DNA of 64,000 nt. It comes from Burkholderiales bacterium. GTDB taxonomy: Bacteria; Pseudomonadota; Gammaproteobacteria; Burkholderiales; Burkholderiaceae_C. Shown here piece by piece: positions 11,334-20,066 of this stretch (positions are counted from its first letter, which is position 1; every line of letters begins with the position of its first letter). The position numbers and the translations under genes were made by a program. The notes under the pieces are model-generated. The model had not been told where the DNA came from, searched no databases, and saw nothing but the letters and a program-made list of their open reading frames with translations. The DNA lies in contig JACPVA010000132.1 of NCBI GenBank assembly GCA_016191995.1, positions 1 to 64,000 on the forward strand, read 5' to 3'.

Positions 11334-12581
11334 TTACGCCCGCCGCCCGCCGGATCGACGCAGCCGCAACGCGACCCAGGCCGCGGCGGCGAATGCGGCC
11401 CCGGCGAGGAACGTCGCCTGCGAGCCGATCCGCTCCCACAGCACGCCGGCGATCGCGCTCGCCGCCAGCATCGCGGCGCCGCCGACCAGGTTGAACAGGC
11501 CGAAGGCCGTGCCGCGCAGCTCCTCGGGGGCGGCGTCGGCGACCATCGCCGCCAGCAGCCCCTGCGTCATGCCCATGTGCAGCCCCCACAGCGCCACGCC
11601 GAGCAGCATCGCCGGCCAGCCGGGCGCGAGCGCCAGCACCAGGTCGGAGGCGACCAGCACCAGCAGGCCCCAGCCCAGCAGCGCGCCGTGGCTCATCGAG
11701 TCCGACAGGCGGCCGAACGGATAGGCGGCGAGCGCGTAGACGATATTCATCGCCACCATGACCAGCGGGACGAACGACGCCGCCACGCCGAGCTGCCCGG
11801 CGCGCAGCACGAGGAAGGCCTCGCTGAAGCGGGCCAGGGTGAAGACCGCGCCGATGACGACGACGGCCCAGTAGGCCGGCGCGAGCCGCCGCAGCGCCTC
11901 GCGCCGGATCGGGCTCGTCGCGGCCCTGCCCGCGGCGGCCTCGGGCTCCCGCACGCCGGCCACCAGCAGCAGCACGGCGAGTGCCGCCGGCAGCACGGAG
12001 ACCCAGAAGACGGCGCGGAAGTCGCCCGCCAGCAGCAGCATCAGCGCGGTGGCGAGCAAGGGGCCGACGAAGGCGCCGACGGTATCGAGCGACTGCCGCA
12101 GGCCATAGGCGGCGCCGCGCTGCGCGGGCGGCACCAGATCGGCGACCAGCGCGTCGCGCGGCGCGCCGCGGATGCCCTTGCCGATGCGGTCGACGAAGCG
12201 CGCCGCGACGACCAGCCCGGCGCCCTGCGCCAGTGCGAAGGCCGGCTTGCTGGCGGCACCGAGCGCGTAGCCGACGACGGCGAGCAGCTTGCGCCGGCGG
12301 AAGTGGTCGCTCAGCATGCCGGAGAAGACCTTGACGACCAGCGCCGTCGACTCGGCCACGCCCTCGATCAGGCCGACGACGACCACGCTCAGCCCCAGCG
12401 AGCCGACCAGGAACAGCGGCAGCAGGCTGTGCACCATCTCCGAGGCGATATCCATCAGCAGGCTGACGAACCCGAGCACCCAGATCGCGCGCGGCAGCGG
12501 GGCCGGGGTGGCGCGCAAGGGCTCGACCGACGCCGGCCCGGCCTCGGGCGCCGGGGCCCTGGCCCGCCTGCGGCGGGTCAT
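11334..12581 (-). CDS. MFS transporter
   Basis: ALVVKVFSGMLSDHFRRRKLLAVVGYALGAASKPAFAL, FVDRIGKGIRGAPRDALVADLVP; intact counterpart of fragments at 17.8-18.4 and 21.7-22.2 kb. Confidence 0.9.
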   Translation of the reverse strand: MTRRRRARAPAPEAGPASVEPLRATPAPLPRAIWVLGFVSLLMDIASEMVHSLLPLFLVGSLGLSVVVVGLIEGVAESTALVVKVFSGMLSDHFRRRKLLAVVGYALGAASKPAFALAQGAGLVVAARFVDRIGKGIRGAPRDALVADLVPPAQRGAAYGLRQSLDTVGAFVGPLLATALMLLLAGDFRAVFWVSVLPAALAVLLLVAGVREPEAAAGRAATSPIRREALRRLAPAYWAVVVIGAVFTLARFSEAFLVLRAGQLGVAASFVPLVMVAMNIVYALAAYPFGRLSDSMSHGALLGWGLLVLVASDLVLALAPGWPAMLLGVALWGLHMGMTQGLLAAMVADAAPEELRGTAFGLFNLVGGAAMLAASAIAGVLWERIGSQATFLAGAAFAAAAWVALRLRRSGGRRA

Positions 12582-12680
12582 GCGGCCGGCCCTCGGACGA
12601 GCCTGCCGACGTCGAGCCGCGTCGGCAGCCCCGGGATCGCGGCGATGGCGGCGGCGCTGCCGGCGGCGGCATGGTCGTCG
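12582..12680 (-). pseudogene. Remnant of the C-terminus of a TMEM165/GDT1 (UPF0016) family gene
   Basis: Frame reads AAGSAAAIAAIPGLPTRLDVGRLV, matching HGLAAAIFAILGLLTLLDVGSLF of the intact copy at 18427-18999; DNA similarity visible by eye. Confidence 0.55.
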
Positions 12681-12794
12681 GGCCAGGGATCTCGCTGCGC
12701 CGCCGCGTCGCGCCGGCGGGCGCCTGCCCGGTGGCGGGGTGGGGTCATCGGCGCCGCATCCTGGCCTGGGTCTTCCCGACGGCTGCGCGTGCGC

Positions 12795-13421
12795 TCACCG
12801 GCCCGAGCCCGCACGCTGCGCCGTGCCGCCGGGCCGCTGCGGCGCGCTGCGCCGCGCCTCGTCCAGATAGTCACGCGCGCGCTGCCTCGCGGCGGGCGTC
12901 GACAGCCAGGCGTCGAGGTTGCGCTCGAGCCACGCGAGATGCTGGTCGGCCTCGAATCCGAAGCGTTGCGCGTCGATGCGCGAGCCCGCGGGCGTATACC
13001 GCCAGAGCCGGTCGGCGTCGCGCACCAGCGCATCGTCGAGCGAACGCGCGCCGGTCCGGGTATCGTGCCCGTCGACGATGGCGACCACTGCGTCGACGAT
13101 GGGCTGCGCGAACCCGAGCTCCGCGAGAATGCCCGCCGCGATGCGCGCGCCTTCGGTCTCGTGCAGGCGCTGCAAGGCCTGGTTCGTCATGTGTGGGCCG
13201 AAGGCGGTCGACAGCTCGCCCTCGGCGACCGCGCTCCAGCCGACGTCGTGCAGCAGGATCGCGGGCAGCACGACCGATTCGTCGGCGTCGGGATGGCGGC
13301 GCAGCAGCCAGCGTGCCTCGCCATAAGCGACGCGCGTATGGACAGCGTTGTGGCGCGTGCGCAGGAACGGCAGCGCGCGCCGGAAGAGCTCCTGGTGGCG
13401 ATCGTCGATTTCGGGGAGCAT
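12795..13421 (-). CDS. HD domain-containing phosphohydrolase-like protein
   Basis: RHNAVHTRVAYGEARWLL, LPAILLHDVGW, VDGHDTRTG, VRDADRLWRY. Confidence 0.85.
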   Translation of the reverse strand: MLPEIDDRHQELFRRALPFLRTRHNAVHTRVAYGEARWLLRRHPDADESVVLPAILLHDVGWSAVAEGELSTAFGPHMTNQALQRLHETEGARIAAGILAELGFAQPIVDAVVAIVDGHDTRTGARSLDDALVRDADRLWRYTPAGSRIDAQRFGFEADQHLAWLERNLDAWLSTPAARQRARDYLDEARRSAPQRPGGTAQRAGSGR

Positions 13422-13599
13422 CCGGGCGTCGGGGTCGGGGGTCGGTCGGGGCTGTCATGTATTCGCGCCGCGGCAGCGGTTCGGGCCGCATCACGGGGCC
13501 GGCGGACATTGTCGGCGACGGCCGCGCGCGCCGCGCCCATCGACCCAGGCCGTCGGGTCCGGCCAACGACGACCGTGCCTGCAGTCTGCGGCGCTGTGG

Positions 13600-13627
13600 A
13601 TGAACGACGCCTGAACGCGGCGTTCAT
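13600..13627 (-). terminator. Candidate hairpin downstream of the AraC-type regulator
   Basis: atgaacgacgc-ctgaac-gcggcgttcat, 11-bp stem with one mismatch, 6-nt loop; no U tract. Confidence 0.3.
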
Positions 13628-13736
13628 CCGGCATTGGGGCGGAGCACGCCGTGCGACGCGGGCCGGCCCGACTGGCTCTCGGTACGCGGATCGCAACAGC
13701 TGGCCCCGACTTGGGCCTCATCGTGGCCCCGACGCG

Positions 13737-14831
13737 TCAGGCGCCTGATCCCGGCGGCTCCGTGCGCCGTGGCGCCCGGGCCGACCCGCGCCGGGCGCGC
13801 CACGCGCTCGGCGACGTGCCGGTCCAGCGGCGGAACGCACGGTTGAAGCTGCTCAGCTCGCCGTAGCCGAGCATGTCGGCCAGCTGGCCGAGCTTCATGT
13901 CGGTCTGCGCCAGCATCTCGAGCGCGACTTGGCGTCGCATGGAATCGATGACTTCTTCGAAGGTCGTGCGGCTGGCGGCAAGCTGGCGATGCAGCGTACG
14001 CCGGTGGATCGAGAACAGCGCCGCAACGCGGTCCGCGGTGCAGTTGCCGGTGGGCAGCAGCGTGCGCACGACGCTGCGCAGCTGGCCGAGAAAGTTGCCC
14101 GAGTGTCGGGCCTCGATCTGCGCGATGTAGCGGTCGAGGATTTCGCCCAGCCCCGCGTCCGCGCTGGGGATCTTGCGGTCGAGATCGCGGGTCGGGAAGA
14201 AGACGGCGCTCGCTGGCTGGCTGAACTGCACCGGCGCGCCGAAGAACTCGCGGAAGGGCGCCGCGTCGGGCGGAGCGCGAAAGCAGAAGTGCACTGCCGA
14301 CGGCCGCCAGTCCCGGCCACACAGCAACTGCAGGAAGCGGAATTCGTTGGCCATGCAGATGGCGTAGACCTGCTCGGCGCCGACGACTCGCGGGATCAGG
14401 ATGTGGTAGGAGAACTCGATCGAATCGCCCCGCACCGTCAGCCTGGCGCTGGCGCCCTGCACGTGCAGATGCATGTAGCGCATCAGATTGGAGAGCGCGC
14501 TGCGCACGTCGGGCGAGTGCTGCATCAGAAAGCCTATCGGCCCGAGCAAGGCCAGGTTCTGCCGCTGCCCGAGCAGCAGCCCGAAGTGGGGGCAGGACAA
14601 CTCGGTGCGCGCGAGGTGCAGCAGGCGCGCCCCGGCGCGAAACGGAATGATGTTGTCCGGGTCGCGCAGCGTCGCGGGCGCCAGGCCGCAGGCGGCCATC
14701 AAGCCCTCGGGGTCGCCGCCCATCGAGGTGACAAGTTCGCCAAAGCCCATCAGGCCGCCGACGCGCACGGTGCCGCTGCGCACCGGCGCCTCCGCCGCGC
14801 AGGAAACGATCTCCAGCCTGTCGCGCTGCAT
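13737..14831 (-). CDS. AraC family transcriptional regulator with Arabinose_bd-type N-terminal domain
   Basis: VAALFSIHRRTLHRQLAASRTTFEEVIDSMRRQVALEML...LADMLGYGELSSFNRAFRRWTGTSPSAWR. Confidence 0.93.
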   Translation of the reverse strand: MQRDRLEIVSCAAEAPVRSGTVRVGGLMGFGELVTSMGGDPEGLMAACGLAPATLRDPDNIIPFRAGARLLHLARTELSCPHFGLLLGQRQNLALLGPIGFLMQHSPDVRSALSNLMRYMHLHVQGASARLTVRGDSIEFSYHILIPRVVGAEQVYAICMANEFRFLQLLCGRDWRPSAVHFCFRAPPDAAPFREFFGAPVQFSQPASAVFFPTRDLDRKIPSADAGLGEILDRYIAQIEARHSGNFLGQLRSVVRTLLPTGNCTADRVAALFSIHRRTLHRQLAASRTTFEEVIDSMRRQVALEMLAQTDMKLGQLADMLGYGELSSFNRAFRRWTGTSPSAWRARRGSARAPRRTEPPGSGA

Positions 14832-14945
14832 CGGATTCACCTCGCGAGCGTCACGAAATACCAAGCCGCTGTCACCAGAAGACGCCTGTCGCCTGGCCGC
14901 CGAGGCATAAATTTCGGGCTTCACATTCTGCGGGTGGAGGCACTC

Positions 14946-16655
14946 ATGTCAAAGAGCAGGACATGCAAGGCGCTGGCTGCGCTGGGGCCACTGGTCACCG
15001 CGGCATTGGCGTTGGGCGCTGTGACGCTGGCGCATTCCGGTGTGGTCAGCGGCGCGGTGGTCGATGGCGACGGCAAGGCCGTTGCCGGTGCGATCGTCAC
15101 GCTCGCGGACAAGCGCGGCGTGAGCGAGTCGGTGTATTCGGACGCCGTGGGCGGATTCCGCCTCGCGACCGGACTGCAGGGCGAGCTCGACTTCTGGGTG
15201 CGCATGCGCTACTACCGCGACGACACGCGCAAGCTGGCGCTGCCGGCAGGCGCGACGACCTCGGTCAAGGTGACGCTGGCGGCGCTCACGGATGCGAGGG
15301 CGATCTCCGAAGACAGCCCGCCGCTGGCGCACTTTTCCACGATCGCCTTCGACCCTGACGAGAAGGCGCTCTTCTCGCGCCCCAACTTCGCGCGCGACTG
15401 CGTGTCCTGCCATGCGCTGGGCGAGGCCGTCACGCGCCAGACGCGGCCGCTGGCGGAGTGGTCCCAGACCGTGCAACGCATGCACGCCTATCTTGGCAAC
15501 GGCGATCCGAAGGCCATCCAGGCGCGCAGCGAGATGCTGGCCAAGGCCTTCGACGGCAGCCTCGTTTCGTCGCGGCCCGTCGTGCCCGTCGACCCGCTGC
15601 TCTTCACGGCCAAGGTTCGCCGCTGGCGCCTGGACACCTCGCTCGTGCCGCACGACCCGGCGGTGCACTCGGTCGACAACCGCATCTACACCGTCGACAT
15701 GATGGGCGGCAAGGTGCTGGAGACGGACCTCGCGAGCGGCACGACGAAGGAGTACGCCGAGCCGGCCGACGGCATGCCCAGTGGCGGCGTGTTCACGAAG
15801 ATGGGCATGCCCGCACCCTATGGCATGACGGTGCCGCGCGGCCCGCACAGCCTGGCCGAAGGCAAGGACGGGAAGTTCTATCTGACCGACCTGATCGGCA
15901 ACTCGATTGGCGTGTTCGATCCGAAGACGAAGACCTTCGAGCACCATCCCATTCCGATGGAAGCGAAGGCGCTGTATCCGCACACCATTCGCGCCGCCGG
16001 CGACGGCAAGCTGTGGTTCACGATCGCGTTCTCGAACCAGGTCGGCCGCTTCGATCCCGCGTCGAAGGAGATGAAGATCATCGCGCTGCCCGACTCGCCG
16101 TCGTTGAGCATCGTCGGCGGCCCAAGTCCCTACGGCATCGACATCCATCCGGCGGACGGCAGCGTGTGGTACGCCAAGCTCGCCGCCGACCGGATCGGCC
16201 GCATCGACCCGAAGACGCTCGAGATCAAGGAGTTCGACTCGCCGGTGCGCGGGCCGCGGCGCCACCGCTTCGACGCGCACGGCAAGCTGTGGGTGGCCGG
16301 CTTCTCGGAGGGCGCGATCGCCCGCATCGATGTGCGGACCTGGCAGTCGAAGGTGTTTCGCCTGCCCGTCTTCGCGCCGGGGCAGGTGCCCTCGCCCTAT
16401 GCGCTGGCGGTGCATCCCAGGACCGGCGAAGTCTGGGTCAACGACACGATGCTCGATCTGGTCTGGCGCTTCCTGCCCAAGGAGGAGCGCTTCGTCGCCT
16501 ACCCGCTGCCGCTGAAGGGCACCTACACGCGCGAGTTCACCTTCCCGAAGCAAGGCTGGGCGTGCACGACGAACAACAGCCTGAACCGCTTCATCGAGGG
16601 CGGCATGCCCGAGCTCATCTGCATCGACACCGGTCGCGTCCTGGCGCGGAATTAG
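14946..16655 (+). CDS. CnaB/carboxypeptidase-regulatory-like domain + c-type haem motif + virginiamycin B lyase-like propeller
   Basis: SGAVVDGDGKAVAGAIVTLADKRGVSESVYSDAVGGFRLATG; DCVSCHALGEAV; repeated PYGMTVPRGPHSLAEGKDGKFYLTDLIGNSIGVFDPKTK-type blades. Confidence 0.82.
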   Translation: MSKSRTCKALAALGPLVTAALALGAVTLAHSGVVSGAVVDGDGKAVAGAIVTLADKRGVSESVYSDAVGGFRLATGLQGELDFWVRMRYYRDDTRKLALPAGATTSVKVTLAALTDARAISEDSPPLAHFSTIAFDPDEKALFSRPNFARDCVSCHALGEAVTRQTRPLAEWSQTVQRMHAYLGNGDPKAIQARSEMLAKAFDGSLVSSRPVVPVDPLLFTAKVRRWRLDTSLVPHDPAVHSVDNRIYTVDMMGGKVLETDLASGTTKEYAEPADGMPSGGVFTKMGMPAPYGMTVPRGPHSLAEGKDGKFYLTDLIGNSIGVFDPKTKTFEHHPIPMEAKALYPHTIRAAGDGKLWFTIAFSNQVGRFDPASKEMKIIALPDSPSLSIVGGPSPYGIDIHPADGSVWYAKLAADRIGRIDPKTLEIKEFDSPVRGPRRHRFDAHGKLWVAGFSEGAIARIDVRTWQSKVFRLPVFAPGQVPSPYALAVHPRTGEVWVNDTMLDLVWRFLPKEERFVAYPLPLKGTYTREFTFPKQGWACTTNNSLNRFIEGGMPELICIDTGRVLARN

Positions 16656-16929
16656 TTCTGCCCGGCGTCGCGGCGGCCCGGATGGCGCGACGCTGCCGCC
16701 GCGCAGCGGGTCGCGGTCGAGCACGCGCCGCTTCGGGCGGGCGAGGCCGCCCAAGTGAGTTTCTGCCATAGTCGGACGCGAGATGGCCCGCTGTCCGACC
16801 CGACCGGGCGCCGTCGGCGCCCGCTCCACCAGCCCCGCCAGTACCGCCGTTACCGCCGACCTCGGCGGCCTCGATGACCTCGGAGGCGCTGGGGGCCGGG
16901 CGCCGCGGGTGCCGTTGCATCGCCGCCGC

Positions 16930-17784
16930 ATGCTGCTCGCGCTGCCGCTGCTGGCGACCGCCTGTGCGCTCGACCCCGACGCCGACCACGACGGTCCCGA
17001 CGCGCCCGCCGCCGCGCCGCTGGCCGCGCCGCCGCGCGTCGCCTGGGTGCTCGGCTCGGGTGGCCCGCGCGGCTTCGTGCACGTCGGCGTGATCAAGGCG
17101 CTCGAGGAGCTGGCGCTGCGGCCCGACGCGATCGTCGGCGCCTCGGCCGGCGCCGTCGTCGGTGCGCTGTATGCGGGCGGGGTGCGCGCCGCCGAGATCG
17201 AGGCGCTGGCGCTGTCGCTGCAGCCCTGGAGCCTGCTGCGGCTGAGCTTCGGTGCCGGCGAGCGCCTGAACGGCCGGGCGCTGGCGGGCATGATCCGCGA
17301 CCGCGTGCGGGTGCGCCTGCTCGAACGGCTGCGCACGCCGATGGTCTGCGTCGCGCAGCGCCTTGCCGACGGCGCGGTGGCGGGCTTCACGCGTGGCGAC
17401 GTCGGCATCGCGGTCCAGGCCTCGGCGGCGATCGAGGGCCGGTTCACGCCGGTGCGGATCCGCGGCCAGCGTTATGCCGACGCCGACCTGCGCATGCCGC
17501 TTCCGGTGCGGGTGGCGCGCGCGCTCGGCGCATCGCGCGTGCTGGCGGTCGATGCGTCGGCGCACGAGGACCGCGCGCCGCCGGGTGCCGAGGAGTACCG
17601 CGCCATGGACCTGCGCAAGCGCGAGCTGACGCGGCCCGATGCGGCGCTCGCCGACCTGCTGCTGCATCCGGATTTCGGGTACTGGGCCGGGATGAGCCGC
17701 GCCTACCGACAGCGCGTCATCGAGGCGGGCTACCGCGCGACGATGGCCGTGGCCGACCGCGCGCGACGACTGCACATGGCCTGA
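16930..17784 (+). CDS. Patatin-like phospholipase, putative lipoprotein
   Basis: VAWVLGSGGPRGFVHVGVIKALEEL, IVGASAGAVVGALYAGG, YADADLRMPLPV; start uncertain. Confidence 0.85.
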   Translation: MLLALPLLATACALDPDADHDGPDAPAAAPLAAPPRVAWVLGSGGPRGFVHVGVIKALEELALRPDAIVGASAGAVVGALYAGGVRAAEIEALALSLQPWSLLRLSFGAGERLNGRALAGMIRDRVRVRLLERLRTPMVCVAQRLADGAVAGFTRGDVGIAVQASAAIEGRFTPVRIRGQRYADADLRMPLPVRVARALGASRVLAVDASAHEDRAPPGAEEYRAMDLRKRELTRPDAALADLLLHPDFGYWAGMSRAYRQRVIEAGYRATMAVADRARRLHMA

Positions 17785-17789
17785 AACGA

Positions 17790-18400
17790 CGCCGCGATCG
17801 ACTGAGCTGCCCGCCGTTTTTCGTCTTCCGGGAGCGCCTTCACGGCCTGGAGTCTGTCCGCCGCGCCGCGAAGCGCTTGCGATCCGGCCCGGCCGGGGCG
17901 GGCCGTCAAGATGAAGAAGCCCACGCTCCGCAGGTGCCTGGTCACTGCAACGGGTCGCTTGTCTTCGATGAACCCGGCCAGGCCGAGCCGCCGCAGCGCC
18001 TCACGCCGGATCGGGCTGGGCGCGGCCTTGCCCACGCCCGCCGGGGGCTCCCGGACGCCTGCCACCAGCAGCAGCAGCAGCAGCAGCACGGCCAGCGGCG
18101 CCGGCATCACGGCGACTCGGAAACCTGCGCGGAAGTCTCCGGCGAGCAGCGGCATCAGCGCAGTGGCGAGCAAGGGGCCGACTAAGGCGCCTACGGTGTC
18201 GATCGACTGCCGCAGGCCGTATCAGGCCGAGCGAGCCGACCAGGATCAGCGGCAGCAGGCTGTGCACCCTCTCCGAGGCGATGCCCATCAGCAGGCTGAC
18301 GTACCCGAGCACCCAGATCGCGCGCGGCAGCGGGGACGGGGCGGCGCGCAGGGGCTCGACCGACGCCGGTCCGGTCTTTGGGCGCCTAGGCCGTGGGCCG
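17790..18400 (-). pseudogene. Chimeric pseudogene A: MFS transporter fragment joined to Phd/YefM-like antitoxin C-terminus
   Basis: LATALMPLLAGDFRAGFRV...GVREPPAGVGKAAPSPIRREALRRL (MFS) continuing into GLAGFIEDKRPVAVTRHLRSVGFFILTARPGR (Phd-like); internal MFS deletion near 18230; N-terminal LGYVSLLMGIASERVHSLLPLILVGSLGL. Confidence 0.75.
18067..18087. repeat. (AGC)x7 trinucleotide tract inside pseudogene A
   Basis: Seven AGC units against three at the equivalent site of the intact MFS gene. Confidence 0.85.
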
Positions 18401-18426
18401 CCTGCGCGGGCGCATGCCGCAGAGCC

Positions 18427-18999
18427 TCAGAAGAGACTGCCGACGTCGAGCAGCGTCAGCAGCCCCAGGATGGCGAAGATGGCGGCGGCCAAACCGTGCA
18501 CCCTCCGCATCGAGACCTTCTGCGCGATCGTCTCGCCGAGGAAGACCGCAGGGACGTTGGCCAGCATCATGCCGAGCGTCGTTCCGAGCACGACCTGGAC
18601 CACGTCGGCATAGCGCGCCGCGAGCGCGACGGTCGCGATCTGCGTCTTGTCGCCCATCTCGGCGAGGAAGAACGCGACCACCGTCGTGCCGAATACACCG
18701 ATGCGCTGCGCGCGGCCGGCGCCTGCGTCGGCGACCTCGTCGGGCACCAGCATCCACAGCGCCATCGCGAGGAAGGACAGGCCGATGATCCAGCGCAGCA
18801 TGTCCGCGCCGAGCGCATGCGCGACCCAGGCCCCGACCGCGCCGGCCGCGGCATGGTTGGCCAGCGTGGCGACCAAGATGCCGGCGACGATCGGCCAGGG
18901 CCTTCGCAGCGTGGCTGCCAGCACGATCGCGAGCAGCTGGGTCTTGTCGCCCATCTCGCCGAGCGCGACGACGCCGGTGGACACGAAAAACGCTTCCAA
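18427..18999 (-). CDS. TMEM165/GDT1 (UPF0016) family cation transporter
   Basis: Two EMGDKTQ motifs (VALGEMGDKTQLLAIVLA, FFLAEMGDKTQIATVALA); likely TTG start LEAFFVSTGVVALGEMGDKTQ. Confidence 0.9.
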   Translation of the reverse strand: MEAFFVSTGVVALGEMGDKTQLLAIVLAATLRRPWPIVAGILVATLANHAAAGAVGAWVAHALGADMLRWIIGLSFLAMALWMLVPDEVADAGAGRAQRIGVFGTTVVAFFLAEMGDKTQIATVALAARYADVVQVVLGTTLGMMLANVPAVFLGETIAQKVSMRRVHGLAAAIFAILGLLTLLDVGSLF

Positions 19000-19069
19000 G
19001 GGGTTCTCGGGCTGGCGGCCCGGGTTCGGCCGCAGCGCATCGCCGGCAGGCCGAGCGGGGCGGCGGGGC

Positions 19070-19291
19070 GAGACCCGCGCGTTGGCCGGTTTGCCATCGT
19101 TCCAAGGCCGCAGGCTCGGCAGCGCCTTGCTGGCGGACGCAGCGCTTCGCTCGGCACGTTCAGAGGCCGCCATCTTAGCCCGGATCGTCGACGCCAAGGA
19201 CGACGATGCCGCCGCGTTCTGCCGGCACCACGGCTTCGAACCGTTCGGCGGCCACGTTGCGGCTTCGGCGCCTCGAGGGCGGAGCACCTGA
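19070..19291 (+). pseudogene. Remnant of a GNAT acetyltransferase (TacT-like toxin) C-terminus
   Basis: RRLGSALLADAALRSARSEAAILARIVDAKDDDAAAFCRHHGFEPF resembles the GNAT toxin C-terminus; no upstream GNAT N-terminus; overlaps the GDT1 upstream region. Confidence 0.6.
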
Positions 19292-19300
19292 CGGCTGCCA

Positions 19301-19597
19301 TTGTTCGAGCTGACTGCATGTGACCCGCACGAACACTTGCCGATCTACAACCCGGCGCTGGGCCTGATGATGCAGTTCGAGAGGCTGGTGGCGAGCTTCT
19401 CGCGTCAGCACATGGGCACGCTTGGCACCGGGTTGCGCGAAGGAAGCCGGGCGGTGCTGGTGCAGGAGGAGCGCGCCAACAACACAAGCCCCCGCGGCAG
19501 GCGAGCCGGCGGACTGGTGGTGCTGCGAGACCGCATCGAGCCCGGCTGCTGGCAGGTCTTGCCCGGCCCTCGTGCGGATCCGGGCCCCGCTCGATGA
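19301..19597 (+). pseudogene. Avd-like four-helix-bundle protein (diversity-generating retroelement accessory), apparently degenerate
   Basis: DPHEHLPIYNPALGLMMQFERLVASFSRQHMGTLGTGLREGSRAVLVQEERANN...LVVLRDRIE matches the remembered pattern HExLPIYK...FSRxHxYTLGTDLRxxxR...RANxR. Confidence 0.5.
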
Positions 19598-19621
19598 TCC
19601 CGCGGGGCCTGGGCCTCTGGA

Positions 19622-19821
19622 CTAGAACTGCTTGGGCAGTCCCGCTTGCTTCAACACGCCGTTGGCGGTGTGTCGAGACAAGATCTTGTGGTCGACCGGG
19701 AAGCTCTCATCCCGCTGCGCGGGGAGTGCCAGATGTCGTGATCGCCCTTGCCGTGGCGGACGAACTCGCATCCAGCCAGCTTCAACAGCCGGACCGACTC
19801 CGGCGTGAAGCTCTGGCCCAT
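19622..19821 (-). pseudogene. hicA: HicA-family toxin interrupted by a frameshift
   Basis: Frame 1: MGQSFTPESVRLLKLAGCEFVRHGKGDHDIWHSP then out of frame; second frame resumes RDESFPVDHKILSRHTANGVLKQAGLPKQF*. Confidence 0.75.
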
Positions 19822-19826
19822 CACGG

Positions 19827-20066
19827 TCAGGCGGCAGCGGGAAGCGCGACGCTGAACCGGCGCGCAAGCAACTCGACGACCACCTGGCCATCGGCCGGCA
19901 TGCAGCCGTTGGCCTCCAGCAACTCCGGCACCATGCTCCTGAGCTTGGCGTCCAGGGCTTCGATGGTTTGCGCTTCAGTGACCAGACCCGGTACCTCATC
20001 CGAGGTGGCGACCCAGACCGCGGCTTCGTCGTCCCATTCGGCGCGCACGAAGTAGGGCTTGTTCAT
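19827..20066 (-). CDS. DUF1902/HicB-like antitoxin
   Basis: MNKPYFVRAEWDDEAAVWVATSDEVPGLVTEAQTIEALDAKLRSMVPELLEANG. Confidence 0.8.
   Translation of the reverse strand: MNKPYFVRAEWDDEAAVWVATSDEVPGLVTEAQTIEALDAKLRSMVPELLEANGCMPADGQVVVELLARRFSVALPAAA

Noticed and set aside
11112-13748. 878-aa plus-strand ORF, and similar plus ORFs at 17877-19323
   Set aside because: Antisense to the MFS, HD-domain and GDT1 genes; Gln/Arg/His-rich shadow translation
18999-19200. Possible yybP-ykoY manganese riboswitch upstream of the GDT1 gene
   Set aside because: Expected from known associations, but I could not find the conserved core motifs; the region overlaps a GNAT remnant
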